A DNA stretch of 64,000 bases from Prolixibacter bellariivorans ATCC BAA-1284. GTDB taxonomy: Bacteria; Bacteroidota; Bacteroidia; Bacteroidales; Prolixibacteraceae. The stretch spans positions 207,580 to 271,579 of the forward strand of contig NZ_JHXO01000012.1 in assembly GCF_000621705.1 (NCBI RefSeq), in the 5' to 3' direction. Of this stretch, positions 9,443-18,348 are shown piece after piece. The notes under the pieces were generated by a model that was not told where the DNA came from, ran no database searches, and worked only from the letters and a program-made list of their open reading frames with translations. Positions within the stretch are counted from its first letter, which is position 1, and every line of letters starts with the position of its first letter. The translations under genes and the position numbers were made by a program.

Positions 9443-10015
9443 TTGAAAAGGAAAGCGATAAATATTCATCAGCATCTGATTGACCGCTGCCTGCTTAACG
9501 ATACCAAAGCTCAGTTCGAGATTTACAAACTGTATTACAAAGCAATGTATACAACCAGTTTGCGAATTGTCGGCACAACTGAAGATGCGGAAGATGTAAT
9601 GCAGGAAGCTTTTCTTAAAGCGTTCAGAAAACTGGACACTTACGAAGGCGAAGTAAGTTTTGGAGCCTGGTTGAAACGAATTGTCATCAATCATTCCATC
9701 GATTACCTGAAAAAAAGAAAGATGGAATTCAAAGAACTTTCGCCCAATGAAAACCGGCTACCAGACACTGACAACGAACCGGAAATGACGGAAGGTATTA
9801 CCGTTGATGAAATAAAACAGGCAATGAGTGAGCTTTCTGATGGTTACCGGGTAGTACTTTCGCTCATCCTGTTCGAAGGATATGATCATGAAGAAGTGAG
9901 TGAGATTTTGGATATCAAAAATGCCACCAGCCGTTCGCAGTTTCTGCGGGCGCGCAACCGGTTAAAAGACATCTTGCTCAACCGAAGAAGTAAAAATAAC
10001 GTGGCAATAATCTGA
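9443..10015 (+). CDS. ECF-type RNA polymerase sigma factor
   Basis: 190 residues with sigma region 2 (FEIYKLYYKAMYTTSLRIVG, then DAEDVMQEAFLKAFRKL) and region 4 (LSDGYRVVLSLILFEGYDHEEVSEIL, then a helix-turn-helix ending SRSQFLRARNRL). The only plausible start is TTG at 9443: an in-frame TAA lies three codons upstream and the next ATG is inside region 2. It ends 2 nt before the next gene, a small membrane protein that probably acts as its anti-sigma factor. Targets are unknown; the third gene of the operon is a candidate output. Confidence 0.88.
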   Translation: MKRKAINIHQHLIDRCLLNDTKAQFEIYKLYYKAMYTTSLRIVGTTEDAEDVMQEAFLKAFRKLDTYEGEVSFGAWLKRIVINHSIDYLKKRKMEFKELSPNENRLPDTDNEPEMTEGITVDEIKQAMSELSDGYRVVLSLILFEGYDHEEVSEILDIKNATSRSQFLRARNRLKDILLNRRSKNNVAII

Positions 10016-10017
10016 TT

Positions 10018-10590
10018 ATGGACAATCTGGAGAAAATATTAAAGGAACGAAGGGAGGATTTTCTGGAAGAACCCGCGGAAGGCCATTTTGAACGCTTCCA
10101 AAACCGACTGGAGCAAACCGAAAGAAAAACAAAGCGGAAGAATTTGCTGGTTTCCCGGTTCAGTCGCGTAGCTGCTGTTGCTATTATTCTGTTGTTATCG
10201 GCCAACCTGGTACTTTATTGGTTTCATCCGCTAAATAACCAGAACCAGGCCGTTAATCAGACAGAAGAAGTTCCGGGAGAATTTAACGAAGCCCAACTCT
10301 ACTATACGGCCCGAATAAACGATGGAATCAGCCAATTGCAGAAGATGGCCGGTCAGGGTGTTGAATCTTCTAAAGACCTCAACGAAATTAAAAAGGAACT
10401 GACGGAGATGGACAGTCTTTATCGGAATCTGCAAAAAGAGCTGAAAGTAAATCCGGGCGACGAAAGGATATTAAACGCTATGATTGAACATTACCAGACT
10501 AAACTGGCAATCATCAATACCATACTCAACGATTTAAAAAATGCATCAATTCAAAAAAAATCATCATCTCATGAAAAAGTTCAAATATAA
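10018..10590 (+). CDS. Single-pass membrane protein, probable anti-sigma factor
   Basis: 190 residues: a charged cytoplasmic N-terminus (LEKILKERREDFLEEP), one transmembrane segment near residues 50-68 (VAAVAIILLLSANLVLYWF) and a helical outer domain. Its position 2 nt behind an ECF sigma gene and its topology fit a membrane anti-sigma factor. No canonical zinc-binding (ZAS) motif is seen, so the role rests on context. Its 3' end overlaps the next coding region by 20 nt. Confidence 0.6.
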   Translation: MDNLEKILKERREDFLEEPAEGHFERFQNRLEQTERKTKRKNLLVSRFSRVAAVAIILLLSANLVLYWFHPLNNQNQAVNQTEEVPGEFNEAQLYYTARINDGISQLQKMAGQGVESSKDLNEIKKELTEMDSLYRNLQKELKVNPGDERILNAMIEHYQTKLAIINTILNDLKNASIQKKSSSHEKVQI

Positions 10591-11605
10591 CCTGTTTCTT
10601 CTGGTTGCTATTCTCTTTGCCAGCCAGGCATTTGCGGAGAAAACAACCAAGAAAGTGTACCAGAGTTTCGACATTAACTCGGTAAAAGCACTGAATATCA
10701 ACAATAAATTTGGCAACGTTTACATCGATGACGTTCGCAGCGATTCCGTTGTGGTCGATGTGGATATCTGGGTAGAAGGATTGCCCGAAGACAAAGCAAA
10801 AGGACTACTCAATAAAATTGATGTATCCATTCACAAGGATGGCGGAACGGTTTATGCAGAAACCAACATCACATCGGATTTTAAAACGCGGCAAACGTTC
10901 AGTATCGATTACCACATTTCGGTTCCGGCCGACCGCGACTTGACCGTGGAACAGCGTTATGGAAACGTCACAATGAATAATCTGACCGGTAAGGGTAAAT
11001 TCGAAATCAAGTATGGTAGTCTTACCGCTAAAAAACTCAATTCACCATTGCTTAGCTTCGATTTGGCCTACAGCAAAGCCGAAGTAGAGGAAACCGATGA
11101 TTTGAATGCCGACCTGCGTTACTCCAAACTTTTCCTGACAAAGGGAAAGAAATTGACCTTGGACAGTCGCTACTCAGTGGTAAAGACGGATAATTGTGAT
11201 TACCTGAAAGCCGATTCGCGATACGACGACTTCGAATTGGGTGAACTCAATACCTTGATTGCCGAATCGATGTACACCAATATCAAAGCAGACAAGCTGA
11301 ATTCGACTTTGCAATTGGACAACGGCTACGGAGCCATAAAAATTGGCGAAATACCCGCTGGATTTGACAGCATCCGTGTAACCAACAAATACGCCAGCAT
11401 CAAGTTAGGAATCGCTCCCGATGCCTCGTACTACCTTCACGGAGAGGTTCAGTATTGCAATCTGAAACACCCGGACAGCAACCGGTTGAACCGGATGAAG
11501 GAAAACACCAGTTACGAAGTGGACGGAATCATCGGAAATGATAGTGCTCCCAAAGCAAAAGTGGATATAACCAGCCGTTACGGAAGTATTTCTTTAATGC
11601 AATAG
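10571..11605 (+). CDS. Exported beta-ladder repeat protein (DUF4097-like)
   Basis: The start is taken at ATG 10571 (MKKFKYNLFLLV), which opens a signal peptide ending AFA; an in-frame ATG ten codons upstream exists but lies deeper in the previous gene. The mature protein is a ladder of about a dozen units near 20 residues long, each with a central [KRS]-Y-[GSDAT] step: NKFGNVYI, QRYGNVTM, IKYGSLTA, LRYSKLFL, SRYSVVKT, SRYDDFEL, SMYTNIKA, NGYGAIKI, NKYASIKL, SRYGSISL. This suggests a right-handed beta-solenoid. It is the third gene of a sigma/anti-sigma operon and is likely a cell-envelope stress product. Biochemical function unknown. Confidence 0.75.
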   Translation: MKKFKYNLFLLVAILFASQAFAEKTTKKVYQSFDINSVKALNINNKFGNVYIDDVRSDSVVVDVDIWVEGLPEDKAKGLLNKIDVSIHKDGGTVYAETNITSDFKTRQTFSIDYHISVPADRDLTVEQRYGNVTMNNLTGKGKFEIKYGSLTAKKLNSPLLSFDLAYSKAEVEETDDLNADLRYSKLFLTKGKKLTLDSRYSVVKTDNCDYLKADSRYDDFELGELNTLIAESMYTNIKADKLNSTLQLDNGYGAIKIGEIPAGFDSIRVTNKYASIKLGIAPDASYYLHGEVQYCNLKHPDSNRLNRMKENTSYEVDGIIGNDSAPKAKVDITSRYGSISLMQ

Positions 11606-11623
11606 ATTTGAATGCAAACCTTT

Positions 11624-12523
11624 TTAGCCGGCCGTTTTACGACCGGCTTTTTTTATGAAAAACAAATAAGTCAGTTTATACAAATCGAACAACCACAATG
11701 GTCCGCCTTTTCGCATCAATTGCTTCTCCCATTTCACATGAAAATTCTGGTACAAAGTCGTCATCATCTTTTGCATTCCCATTCTTTTAAGAAACCTGAA
11801 ATACCGAATAACCTTAACGCCCGATGAATCAAAACCGGTATTTGCCTGCATTAATTCAGCCAGGTTCTCCACTCCTTCCCGTGTTTTGGCAAGAAAAACA
11901 TCTGCATCGTCGATTCCGGTATGAATCGCCGGGTTATCGATATGAAGAATACTTGCACCCGCTTTCATCATTTTTTGCCCTAAAAACGTATCCTCGTGCC
12001 CATACCGGGACAATTCTTCCGAAAAACGAATTTTCAGAAATTGTTCTTTCCTTATCAGGAAATTGAATGCAGAAAAAGAATTGAAAGGCTGCTGATTTCG
12101 CCGGATTGAAGGAATTTGTTCCCGATGAATGCCATATCTCCATCGTAAGTGTTTCTTCCCTTCAGCAGGCGGCTCATAATAGTAAGTTGTACCACCACAA
12201 ACGACATCCACGTCGTCAGTGTGAGCTATATAGTTCTTTAAAAAATCCGGATTGAAGATTTCTGCATCAGCGTCAATGAAAAGCAGGTAAGGATATTGTG
12301 CCATTTCTGCCAAACGGTTACGATTAGCGGCCCGCCCTAAATTTTCTGCTCCCGTTTCAATCCGTACAAAAGGAAAATCTCCATCAAGATTGAATGCGGG
12401 TGTTGGCCCGTCTTCCCCGACAATGATTTCAAACGGAATTTCGCACAATACAGCCTGCTCGTGCAACGTTTTGATCAGCAGGCGACAATTGTTCTGATAG
12501 CTTGGAATCAATATCGAAATCAT
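11624..12523 (-). CDS. Family 2 (GT-A) glycosyltransferase
   Basis: The start is taken at the ATG of MISILIPSYQNN, the usual beginning of a GT2 domain; an ATG 17 codons upstream would overlap the divergent gene's leader. Visible features: N-terminal beta strand SILIPSYQN, IIVGEDGP, NLGRAANRNRLAE, the metal-binding LFIDADAEI (DxD-type), and the acceptor/base region RYGHEDTFLGQKM. The family transfers a sugar from a nucleotide donor, typically to cell-surface glycans. About 300 aa with no transmembrane helix, so probably soluble or peripheral. Donor and acceptor cannot be inferred. Confidence 0.85.
   Translation of the reverse strand: MISILIPSYQNNCRLLIKTLHEQAVLCEIPFEIIVGEDGPTPAFNLDGDFPFVRIETGAENLGRAANRNRLAEMAQYPYLLFIDADAEIFNPDFLKNYIAHTDDVDVVCGGTTYYYEPPAEGKKHLRWRYGIHREQIPSIRRNQQPFNSFSAFNFLIRKEQFLKIRFSEELSRYGHEDTFLGQKMMKAGASILHIDNPAIHTGIDDADVFLAKTREGVENLAELMQANTGFDSSGVKVIRYFRFLKRMGMQKMMTTLYQNFHVKWEKQLMRKGGPLWLFDLYKLTYLFFIKKAGRKTAG
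11626..11655 (+). terminator. Terminator between convergent genes
   Basis: AGCCGG / CCGGCT stem (11626-11631 and 11643-11648) with an inner CG/CG pair and one mismatch, followed by an eight-T run. It overlaps the stop codon of the converging glycosyltransferase gene. Confidence 0.85.
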
Positions 12524-12576
12524 GGGAATTGCAATTGTTTTTACTAAGTTGCAAATCCGAAATCCGATTCGCAATC

Positions 12577-14025
12577 ATGCAAAAATTAACTGAAATGTTT
12601 CACATAAAAAAATATCTGCCACTAACGCTTGTGGCATTTTTATTGGCGGCAAAAGTTGTCGTTGCCGAGGGTTACCAAATTAAACTTTCGTTACCTCAGC
12701 AGAAAGATACACGTATTTTTCTGGCCAGCTATTATGGCAACCGAATTTTCCGGATCGACTCCACACAGACCGATCAGCACGGTAATGCAACCTTAGCCGG
12801 CGATTCAAGCCTGGATGAAGGTTTCTATCTGCTGTATCTCGACAAAGATCATTACTTCGATTTCCTGGTTGGAAAGGATCAAACTTTCTCTATTTCCGGA
12901 AATTTCCAGAACAGTGAAAGTCAACATTTTTCCGGATCAACAGAAACAGAGGCATTTCAAAAATATCAGCAATTTTTGGGGCAACAGCGGAAAAAACAAA
13001 TGAATCTGCAACAGCAAATGCAGCAGTATCATTCGAATACTGATTCTGTTAAACAAATCAGAAACCGGATGATAGCCCTAAACCAGAAAATGCAAAAATA
13101 CTGGGAAGCTCAGGCCGACAAATACAAAGGAACATTTTACGCCGACTTTATGCGCTTCATGATTATTCCACGTCCGGATGACATCAAAGTACCGGCCAAT
13201 GTTGCCAATCCCGACTCGGTGAAATGGACCAAAGAATACGCGTTCCGACGGGATCATTTCTGGGACAACTTTAATTTTGCTCAGCCAGGCCTTATTCGGA
13301 CACCTCTTGTTCAGAACCGACTCGATACCTATTTCGACAAAGTTTTGATACAGAATCCCGACTCGATTATCGGTCCGGCAAAAAAACTGATAGAAAAATC
13401 AAAAGCCAATGACAATATGTTCCGGTTCATGGCCGACTTTGTATTGACTCACAGTGCCAATTCGCAAGTAATGGGTATGGACAAGGTCTTTGTTCAAATT
13501 GCCGATGCTTATTTTCTGAATGGGAAAGCCAGTTGGGCCGATTCAACCATGCTGGCAAAAATCCGGGAGAAAGTATATGTTACGCGCCCCAACCTGCTGG
13601 GGAAAATTGCACCGGAATTAAAGCTTCAAAATGCCGACGGTCAGTATTTCAGCCTGCACCAGGTCGATGCCAAATACACTATTCTTTACTTCTGGGAGCC
13701 TGATTGCAATCATTGTAAAGAACAAACTCCGGTTTTGTATGACAAAATATACAAGAAATTGCATTCGAAGGGAGTTGAAGTTTATGCGGTATTAACGCAG
13801 CCCGACGAAAAAGCAGACTGGCAAAAATTCATCGACGATCACGGACTGTATGATTGGATAAATGTTTGGGACCCGGATATGATTTCCAATTTTCATGTCT
13901 TGTACGACGTACACAGCACGCCCACATTGTACATTCTCGACAAAAACAAAAAAATTATAGCCAAACGACTGGATGTAAATACCGCCGGCGATTTACTGGA
14001 GAAACTACTCAAGTACCAGAAATAG
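12577..14025 (+). CDS. Exported thioredoxin-like protein (DUF4369/TlpA family)
   Basis: The start is taken at the ATG of MQKLTEMF; a second ATG at 12595 is equally possible. Both lead into a signal peptide ending VVVA. The N-terminal ~110 residues (YQIKLSLPQQKDTRIFLASYYGNRI) resemble the DUF4369 beta domain common in Bacteroidota periplasmic thioredoxins. A Gln/Lys-rich helical middle follows. The C-terminal ~140 residues are a TlpA-like thioredoxin fold with active site WEPDCNHCKE (CxxC = CNHC) and cis-Pro in HSTPTLYILD. It likely reduces or isomerises disulfides in the periplasm. Divergent from the glycosyltransferase. Confidence 0.85.
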   Translation: MQKLTEMFHIKKYLPLTLVAFLLAAKVVVAEGYQIKLSLPQQKDTRIFLASYYGNRIFRIDSTQTDQHGNATLAGDSSLDEGFYLLYLDKDHYFDFLVGKDQTFSISGNFQNSESQHFSGSTETEAFQKYQQFLGQQRKKQMNLQQQMQQYHSNTDSVKQIRNRMIALNQKMQKYWEAQADKYKGTFYADFMRFMIIPRPDDIKVPANVANPDSVKWTKEYAFRRDHFWDNFNFAQPGLIRTPLVQNRLDTYFDKVLIQNPDSIIGPAKKLIEKSKANDNMFRFMADFVLTHSANSQVMGMDKVFVQIADAYFLNGKASWADSTMLAKIREKVYVTRPNLLGKIAPELKLQNADGQYFSLHQVDAKYTILYFWEPDCNHCKEQTPVLYDKIYKKLHSKGVEVYAVLTQPDEKADWQKFIDDHGLYDWINVWDPDMISNFHVLYDVHSTPTLYILDKNKKIIAKRLDVNTAGDLLEKLLKYQK

Positions 14026-14048
14026 TAATATTTGAATATACGGAGGAA

Positions 14049-14942
14049 TCAGATGTGGTGAACCAAAATGTCCACACTGGTTCCTTCGTCCTTTTGCACC
14101 TCAACCTCCACCTCACTGTCTTCATAACCATACTTGTGTATCTTGGCATGATATTGTCCGGGAGGTAAATTATAGAACCGGAAATGTCCAAGTGGTGATA
14201 TATGCCGGGTTAATCTCAGCTCCCGTATCGTAATATCGGCATTCCCCACCGGAAGATGAGTAGCATCATCAATAACGGTTCCCTGCAATGGAATAGAATA
14301 AGCCGTACGAATTCCTCGGGCCTTTTTGTACGATTCGTAAAAGTCTTTATTCACCCAGCGAAACATCATGGACTGTGCATCCAAGTGTTCTTTTAGTACT
14401 TTCCGGGCTTCCAGAATCAAATCATCAAGTTTGTCGTATAGTTTTTCGCGGGTTTGAATGGTGACTGTCTCTCCTCCGGTACAATAACGCAGTTTCTCGA
14501 TGTTCTCCTCCATTTCGGCCAAATGTGCCAGCGTAATAAAGTAAGTACGAAGCTCGCTATAATGCTCGACACTAATTTCCAATATATCCTGGCTTTTGCG
14601 CAATAAATCGTCACAGGTAATTTCACTAAAATCTGAGGAAAGGTAATCCAGCTTGTCAATCAGCTTATGATCGTCCTGCGTTAACGCATACACCAACAGA
14701 TTTTTGGAAATCCTAACGGTGAGTTCCTCCAGTCGTTTTCTGAAAACAGCTGAATCTTTTTTGGGCAAAACATACAACGATTCCATTTTGTGGACAATTT
14801 GCCGGATGTAAAGTAAACGCCCGGAAAAAAGATGAAAAGCCGAACGAAATCCGTAGTGGTTACGCCAAAGTGAATGATACTCACTGCAAACCTTCTCCAC
14901 AGCCAGAAACATTTCCATGGTGGCTATCTGATCTTTATTCAT
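14049..14942 (-). CDS. Uncharacterised helical protein with carboxypeptidase-regulatory-like C-terminus
   Basis: 297 residues with no signal peptide. Residues ~1-200 are predicted all-helical from their heptad-like charge pattern. Residues ~210-297 (LQGTVIDDATHLPVGNADITI ... GHFRFYNLPPGQYHAKIHKYGYEDSEVEVEV) have the form of a carboxypeptidase-D regulatory-like beta domain, common in Bacteroidota. I do not recognise the N-terminal part. It converges on the thioredoxin-like gene with only 23 nt between the stops. Confidence 0.6.
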   Translation of the reverse strand: MNKDQIATMEMFLAVEKVCSEYHSLWRNHYGFRSAFHLFSGRLLYIRQIVHKMESLYVLPKKDSAVFRKRLEELTVRISKNLLVYALTQDDHKLIDKLDYLSSDFSEITCDDLLRKSQDILEISVEHYSELRTYFITLAHLAEMEENIEKLRYCTGGETVTIQTREKLYDKLDDLILEARKVLKEHLDAQSMMFRWVNKDFYESYKKARGIRTAYSIPLQGTVIDDATHLPVGNADITIRELRLTRHISPLGHFRFYNLPPGQYHAKIHKYGYEDSEVEVEVQKDEGTSVDILVHHI

Positions 14943-15200
14943 AGCAGTATCGATTTGATTGAGAAATTACCTGAAGTATCCCCTGAGAGGGTTGTGATAG
15001 AGGATATATTACCGAATGTAATCTTTCCCGGAAGAATAAATATCGCTTTCAGAAGTGTGCTTTATGGCCTGACTCCCTACTAAATTTACGGAAAAATAAG
15101 CGATTTACATAAACAGGAGTTCAATTTAATGTTGCCCAATACCGGGATGGATCAAGCTTACTTCCCTCCTGAAATTCCATCTGCTACTTATCTGGATGTC

Positions 15201-16031
15201 TTATTTCAAATCTTCCCTGGATTTCCCCGGCAACTGTTCGATTTTCTCCTCCAGGTTTCGAATGGCTGTTAGTACGGTTGTCATTTCAGACCGGGCTTCC
15301 GGAAACTCCTTGCTGGTATAGGCATAAAACCGCCATATTTCCATCACATCGCTGGCGTCAACAGAGTAAGGTTCATACATCGAATTAAGTGATTTCAACA
15401 GAATCGTGCCGTTCGGATTCACTGTGACCATCTTGAACACGAAATCCTGCTGCCCTTTCAGGATGACAATACAGGGCGTATCCGGTTTGATGGTTGTCCA
15501 GTCCTCCACATATTGCGTTACAATATCGCTGTTCTCGGGGACTGGCAGCATGGAATCACCAATAGACGGGAAAACACGAAACGTTCCCTGGGCCGGCAGG
15601 TTGGGAAGCGAATATTTTGGCAACGATGCGATGAACTCCGGGTCATTGTAACCCGCCATGTATCCTGCCTTGGCTTTTACCGGAACATACTCCACATTTT
15701 CGTTATTGGACGAGTCTACCGAAATGGCTAATACACGCAGGTTACCGCCCCGGATGTACACATCATTTCCGGCCTCCAGTTCCCGAAGCTTTATTTCTCC
15801 CAAAGTGGAAAGGTTGATCTTTAATAACGTGTCGATGCTTATTTTAAAAAACTCCGAAAAATTCAGGTAATCTTCCGGTTGCGGTGACTTCGTGTTACCA
15901 GCTTCGATCGCTGCCAGTTTGGCCCGGGTTATTCCTAGCTCTGCAGCAAGAGCTTCCTGGCTCATTCTTCTGCGTTCCCGGAGAAATTTGATATTTCCGG
16001 CGAAAAAAATTTTTTGCGTTCTGCTCCTCAT
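15201..16031 (-). CDS. XRE/S24 repressor (LexA/CI-like), likely regulator of the mutagenesis cassette
   Basis: 276 residues. Residues ~12-68 are a Cro/CI-type helix-turn-helix (IKFLRERRRMSQEALAAELGITRAKLAAIEAG). The C-terminal half is an S24 (LexA-like) domain: a possible Ala-Gly cleavage point in AKAGYMAGY, the nucleophile serine in SIGDSML and the general-base lysine in DFVFKMV. LexA/CI proteins of this type cleave themselves when RecA filaments form, lifting repression. The gene is divergent from imuA, imuB and dnaE2, and a perfect palindrome sits in the 63-bp gap, which supports autoregulation and control of the cassette. A short charged helical tail follows the S24 domain. Confidence 0.85.
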   Translation of the reverse strand: MRSRTQKIFFAGNIKFLRERRRMSQEALAAELGITRAKLAAIEAGNTKSPQPEDYLNFSEFFKISIDTLLKINLSTLGEIKLRELEAGNDVYIRGGNLRVLAISVDSSNNENVEYVPVKAKAGYMAGYNDPEFIASLPKYSLPNLPAQGTFRVFPSIGDSMLPVPENSDIVTQYVEDWTTIKPDTPCIVILKGQQDFVFKMVTVNPNGTILLKSLNSMYEPYSVDASDVMEIWRFYAYTSKEFPEARSEMTTVLTAIRNLEEKIEQLPGKSREDLK

Positions 16032-16053
16032 TTGTTATATTTAGAAACAGTAG

Positions 16054-16074
16054 TTTGTTATTAATAATAACAAA
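16054..16074. promoter_or_regulatory. Palindromic operator between the S24 repressor and imuA
   Basis: Perfect inverted repeat TTTGTTATTA-A-TAATAACAAA: 10-bp arms around one central base. A half-site with the same start (TTTGTTATA, 16031-16039) overlaps the start codon of the repressor. Its place in the only promoter region between the two divergent units makes it the best candidate for the repressor's binding site. Confidence 0.7.
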
Positions 16075-16078
16075 TTTA
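16071..16078 (-). promoter_or_regulatory. Possible -7 box of the repressor gene, overlapping the operator
   Basis: Minus-strand TAAATTTG matches TAnnTTTG. It would start RNA about 33 nt before the repressor ATG, and four of its bases lie within the palindrome, so binding there should block it. A TTTC 18 nt upstream is a weak -33 match. Confidence 0.4.
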
Positions 16079-16094
16079 GTAATTATTTTCAATT

Positions 16095-16847
16095 ATGAAA
16101 GAGTTGGCTGGGAAAAAAGAAATTATCAAGCAGCTGAAAGAGAAGATACTTGCAATGGAGGGGTTCAGCTCGGGGCCGGATAGTCACCAGTTTGATTTCG
16201 GACTGGGACCAATGAATGCGGCATTTCCGGGAGGCACTTTTCCTGTTGGGGCGGTACACGAGTTCATTAGCCCTACCCAGACCAGTTTCTCTGCAACCAA
16301 CGGCTTTATTTCCGGACTATTGAGCACACTCATGAAGAAGGATGGCATTTGCCTGTGGGTTAGCACCGGACGCAGACTGTTTCCGCCAACATTAAAATCT
16401 TTCGGAATCGAACCCCACCGGGTCATTTTTATCGATGTCAGACGAGACAAAGATGCTTTATGGGTCATGGAGCAAGCCTTGAAATATAATTCACTTGCAG
16501 CGGTGGTGGCCGAATTAAGAGACATCAATTTTGCCGAATCAAGGCGATTGCAGCTGGCCGTGGAAGATAGTCGGGTCACCGGCTTCTTGCACCACTATTT
16601 TCCCCGCAAGGAGAATACATTGGGTACCGTATCCCGCTGGAAAATCAAACCTCTGCCCAGCCTGGTAACGGACGGACTGCCTGGAGTCGGATTTCCGCGT
16701 TGGGAAGTGGAACTCGAAAAAATTCGTAACGGCCAACCCGGTATCTGGCAGTTCGAATGGCGAAATGGCGTATTCAGGCATATCATCGTTCCCAAACGAA
16801 CTGTTTCGGAACCCGGACTACCAAGAAAGGAAAGACACTATGCCTAA
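16095..16847 (+). CDS. imuA: ImuA-like RecA-fold protein of the translesion cassette
   Basis: 250 residues resembling the RecA/SulA-like ImuA family: an N-terminal helix, then FDFGLGPMNAAFPGGTFPVGAVHEFI, a strand-rich core (GICLWVSTGRRLFPPTLKSFGIEPHRVIFIDV) and AAVVAELRDINFAESRRLQLAVEDS. No strict Walker A is seen, as is usual in the family. ImuA, ImuB and DnaE2 form the mutasome for error-prone bypass synthesis in many bacteria. First gene of a three-gene operon; its last 8 nt overlap imuB. Confidence 0.85.
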   Translation: MKELAGKKEIIKQLKEKILAMEGFSSGPDSHQFDFGLGPMNAAFPGGTFPVGAVHEFISPTQTSFSATNGFISGLLSTLMKKDGICLWVSTGRRLFPPTLKSFGIEPHRVIFIDVRRDKDALWVMEQALKYNSLAAVVAELRDINFAESRRLQLAVEDSRVTGFLHHYFPRKENTLGTVSRWKIKPLPSLVTDGLPGVGFPRWEVELEKIRNGQPGIWQFEWRNGVFRHIIVPKRTVSEPGLPRKERHYA

Positions 16848-18336
16848 ACGGTATATGTCCATATGGTTTCGCCATCTGGCTACAGACCGGATGGTCAGAC
16901 TTCATCCGGAACTTCGGGACAAGCCTTTTCTCTTGTATACTCCCGAACACGGCCGGATGGTGGTCAGGGCTTCAAGCCGGGCTTTAGACCGCGAAGGCAT
17001 TGTTTCCGGCATGGTGGTGGCTGATGTGCGCGCCATACTCCCTTCGGTGGAAGTCTTCCCCGACGAGCCGGCAACGACCGAAAAACTGCTAAAGGATCTG
17101 GCAGAGTGGTTTCTCCGCTATACGCCCGTAGCTGCCACCGATCCTCCCGACGGCCTGATGCTGGATATCACCGGTTGCACACACTTGTGGGGCGGAGAAC
17201 TTTCTTACCTCAAGTCGATCATCGTTCGTCTCCGCAAAGGCGGATATGATGTACGCGCTGCCATTGCCGATACCATCGGTGCAGCATGGGCCATGGCTCG
17301 TTACTGTAAAAACGGTACCATCGTTGAACCCGGCAGACAAGCCGAAGTTCTTCGTTCACTTCCTCCTGCAGCTTTACGACTGGAAACTACTATTCTGCAA
17401 CGTCTGGAAAAACTTGGTTTCAGGCAAATCGGGCAGCTGAGCCGCATCTCCCGGACCAATCTGCGCAGGCGCTTTGGTGATGTTCTACTTATCCGGCTGG
17501 GGCAGGCATTCGGAACCGAACCCGAGCTCCTGAATCCGGTTCAGCCTCCCCCACTCTACCAGGAATGGCTCCCCACGTTGGAGCCGATTCGAACGGCCAA
17601 AGGAATTGAGATTGCCCTTCAACGCTTACTGGACTCCTTATGTGAACGCTTCTTCAACGAAGGAAAAGGGATGCGGACAGGTACCTTCAAAGGTTATCGC
17701 GTTGATGGGAAAATCGAGCAAATCAGCATCGGTACAAACCGGGCATCCCGCAATGCTGCACACCTATTCAAGTTATTCGAACTTAAAATACCGGAAATAG
17801 AACCCGCGCTCGGAATTGAACTGTTTGTGCTGGAGGCAACGCTTGTAGAAGAGGTCAGCGAAACGCAGGAAGCTTTATGGAGCATGGGAAACAGCGACCA
17901 TGCAGCCATTGCTGAATTGCTGGACAATATTGCCGGCAAAGTGGGAATGAAATCCATTCACCGGTACCTTCCGCTGGAACACCACTGGCCGGAAGCTTCG
18001 ATAAAGGAAGTCTCCTCCCTGGTGGAAGAACCGGAGACCAAATGGCGCACCGATCGTCCCAGACCGCTTCATCTTTTGCCCCATCCCGAACCTGTCGAGG
18101 TGATGGTGGCCCTCCCCGATTATCCGCCGCTGCATTTCCGTTACAAAGGCAACCTCATCAAAGTGGCCAAAGCCGACGGACCGGAAAGAATAGAGCAGGA
18201 ATGGTGGCTCCAAACAGGACCGCCCAGAGATTACTACTACGTTGAAGATGAAAACGGCGCGCGTTACTGGCTCTTCAGGCTTGGAACATATGGCAATGGA
18301 GAACCCAGATGGTTTCTTCACGGATTTTTCGCCTAA
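16840..18336 (+). CDS. imuB: ImuB-like Y-family polymerase homologue
   Basis: 498 residues from the ATG of MPKRYMSIWFRHL; this start overlaps imuA by 8 nt and is preceded by AAAGGAAAG, a good ribosome-binding site. The Y-family fold is recognisable (palm, HhH region LEKLGFRQIGQLSRISRTNLRRRFG, little-finger-like C-terminus). The first catalytic aspartate region is replaced by SIWFRHLATDRM, and the usual Asp-Glu of motif III reads PPDGLMLDITGC. Loss of the metal-binding residues is typical of ImuB, which serves as an adaptor rather than a polymerase. Followed 12 nt later by dnaE2. Confidence 0.88.
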   Translation: MPKRYMSIWFRHLATDRMVRLHPELRDKPFLLYTPEHGRMVVRASSRALDREGIVSGMVVADVRAILPSVEVFPDEPATTEKLLKDLAEWFLRYTPVAATDPPDGLMLDITGCTHLWGGELSYLKSIIVRLRKGGYDVRAAIADTIGAAWAMARYCKNGTIVEPGRQAEVLRSLPPAALRLETTILQRLEKLGFRQIGQLSRISRTNLRRRFGDVLLIRLGQAFGTEPELLNPVQPPPLYQEWLPTLEPIRTAKGIEIALQRLLDSLCERFFNEGKGMRTGTFKGYRVDGKIEQISIGTNRASRNAAHLFKLFELKIPEIEPALGIELFVLEATLVEEVSETQEALWSMGNSDHAAIAELLDNIAGKVGMKSIHRYLPLEHHWPEASIKEVSSLVEEPETKWRTDRPRPLHLLPHPEPVEVMVALPDYPPLHFRYKGNLIKVAKADGPERIEQEWWLQTGPPRDYYYVEDENGARYWLFRLGTYGNGEPRWFLHGFFA

Positions 18337-18348
18337 GGAAAGGATAAG

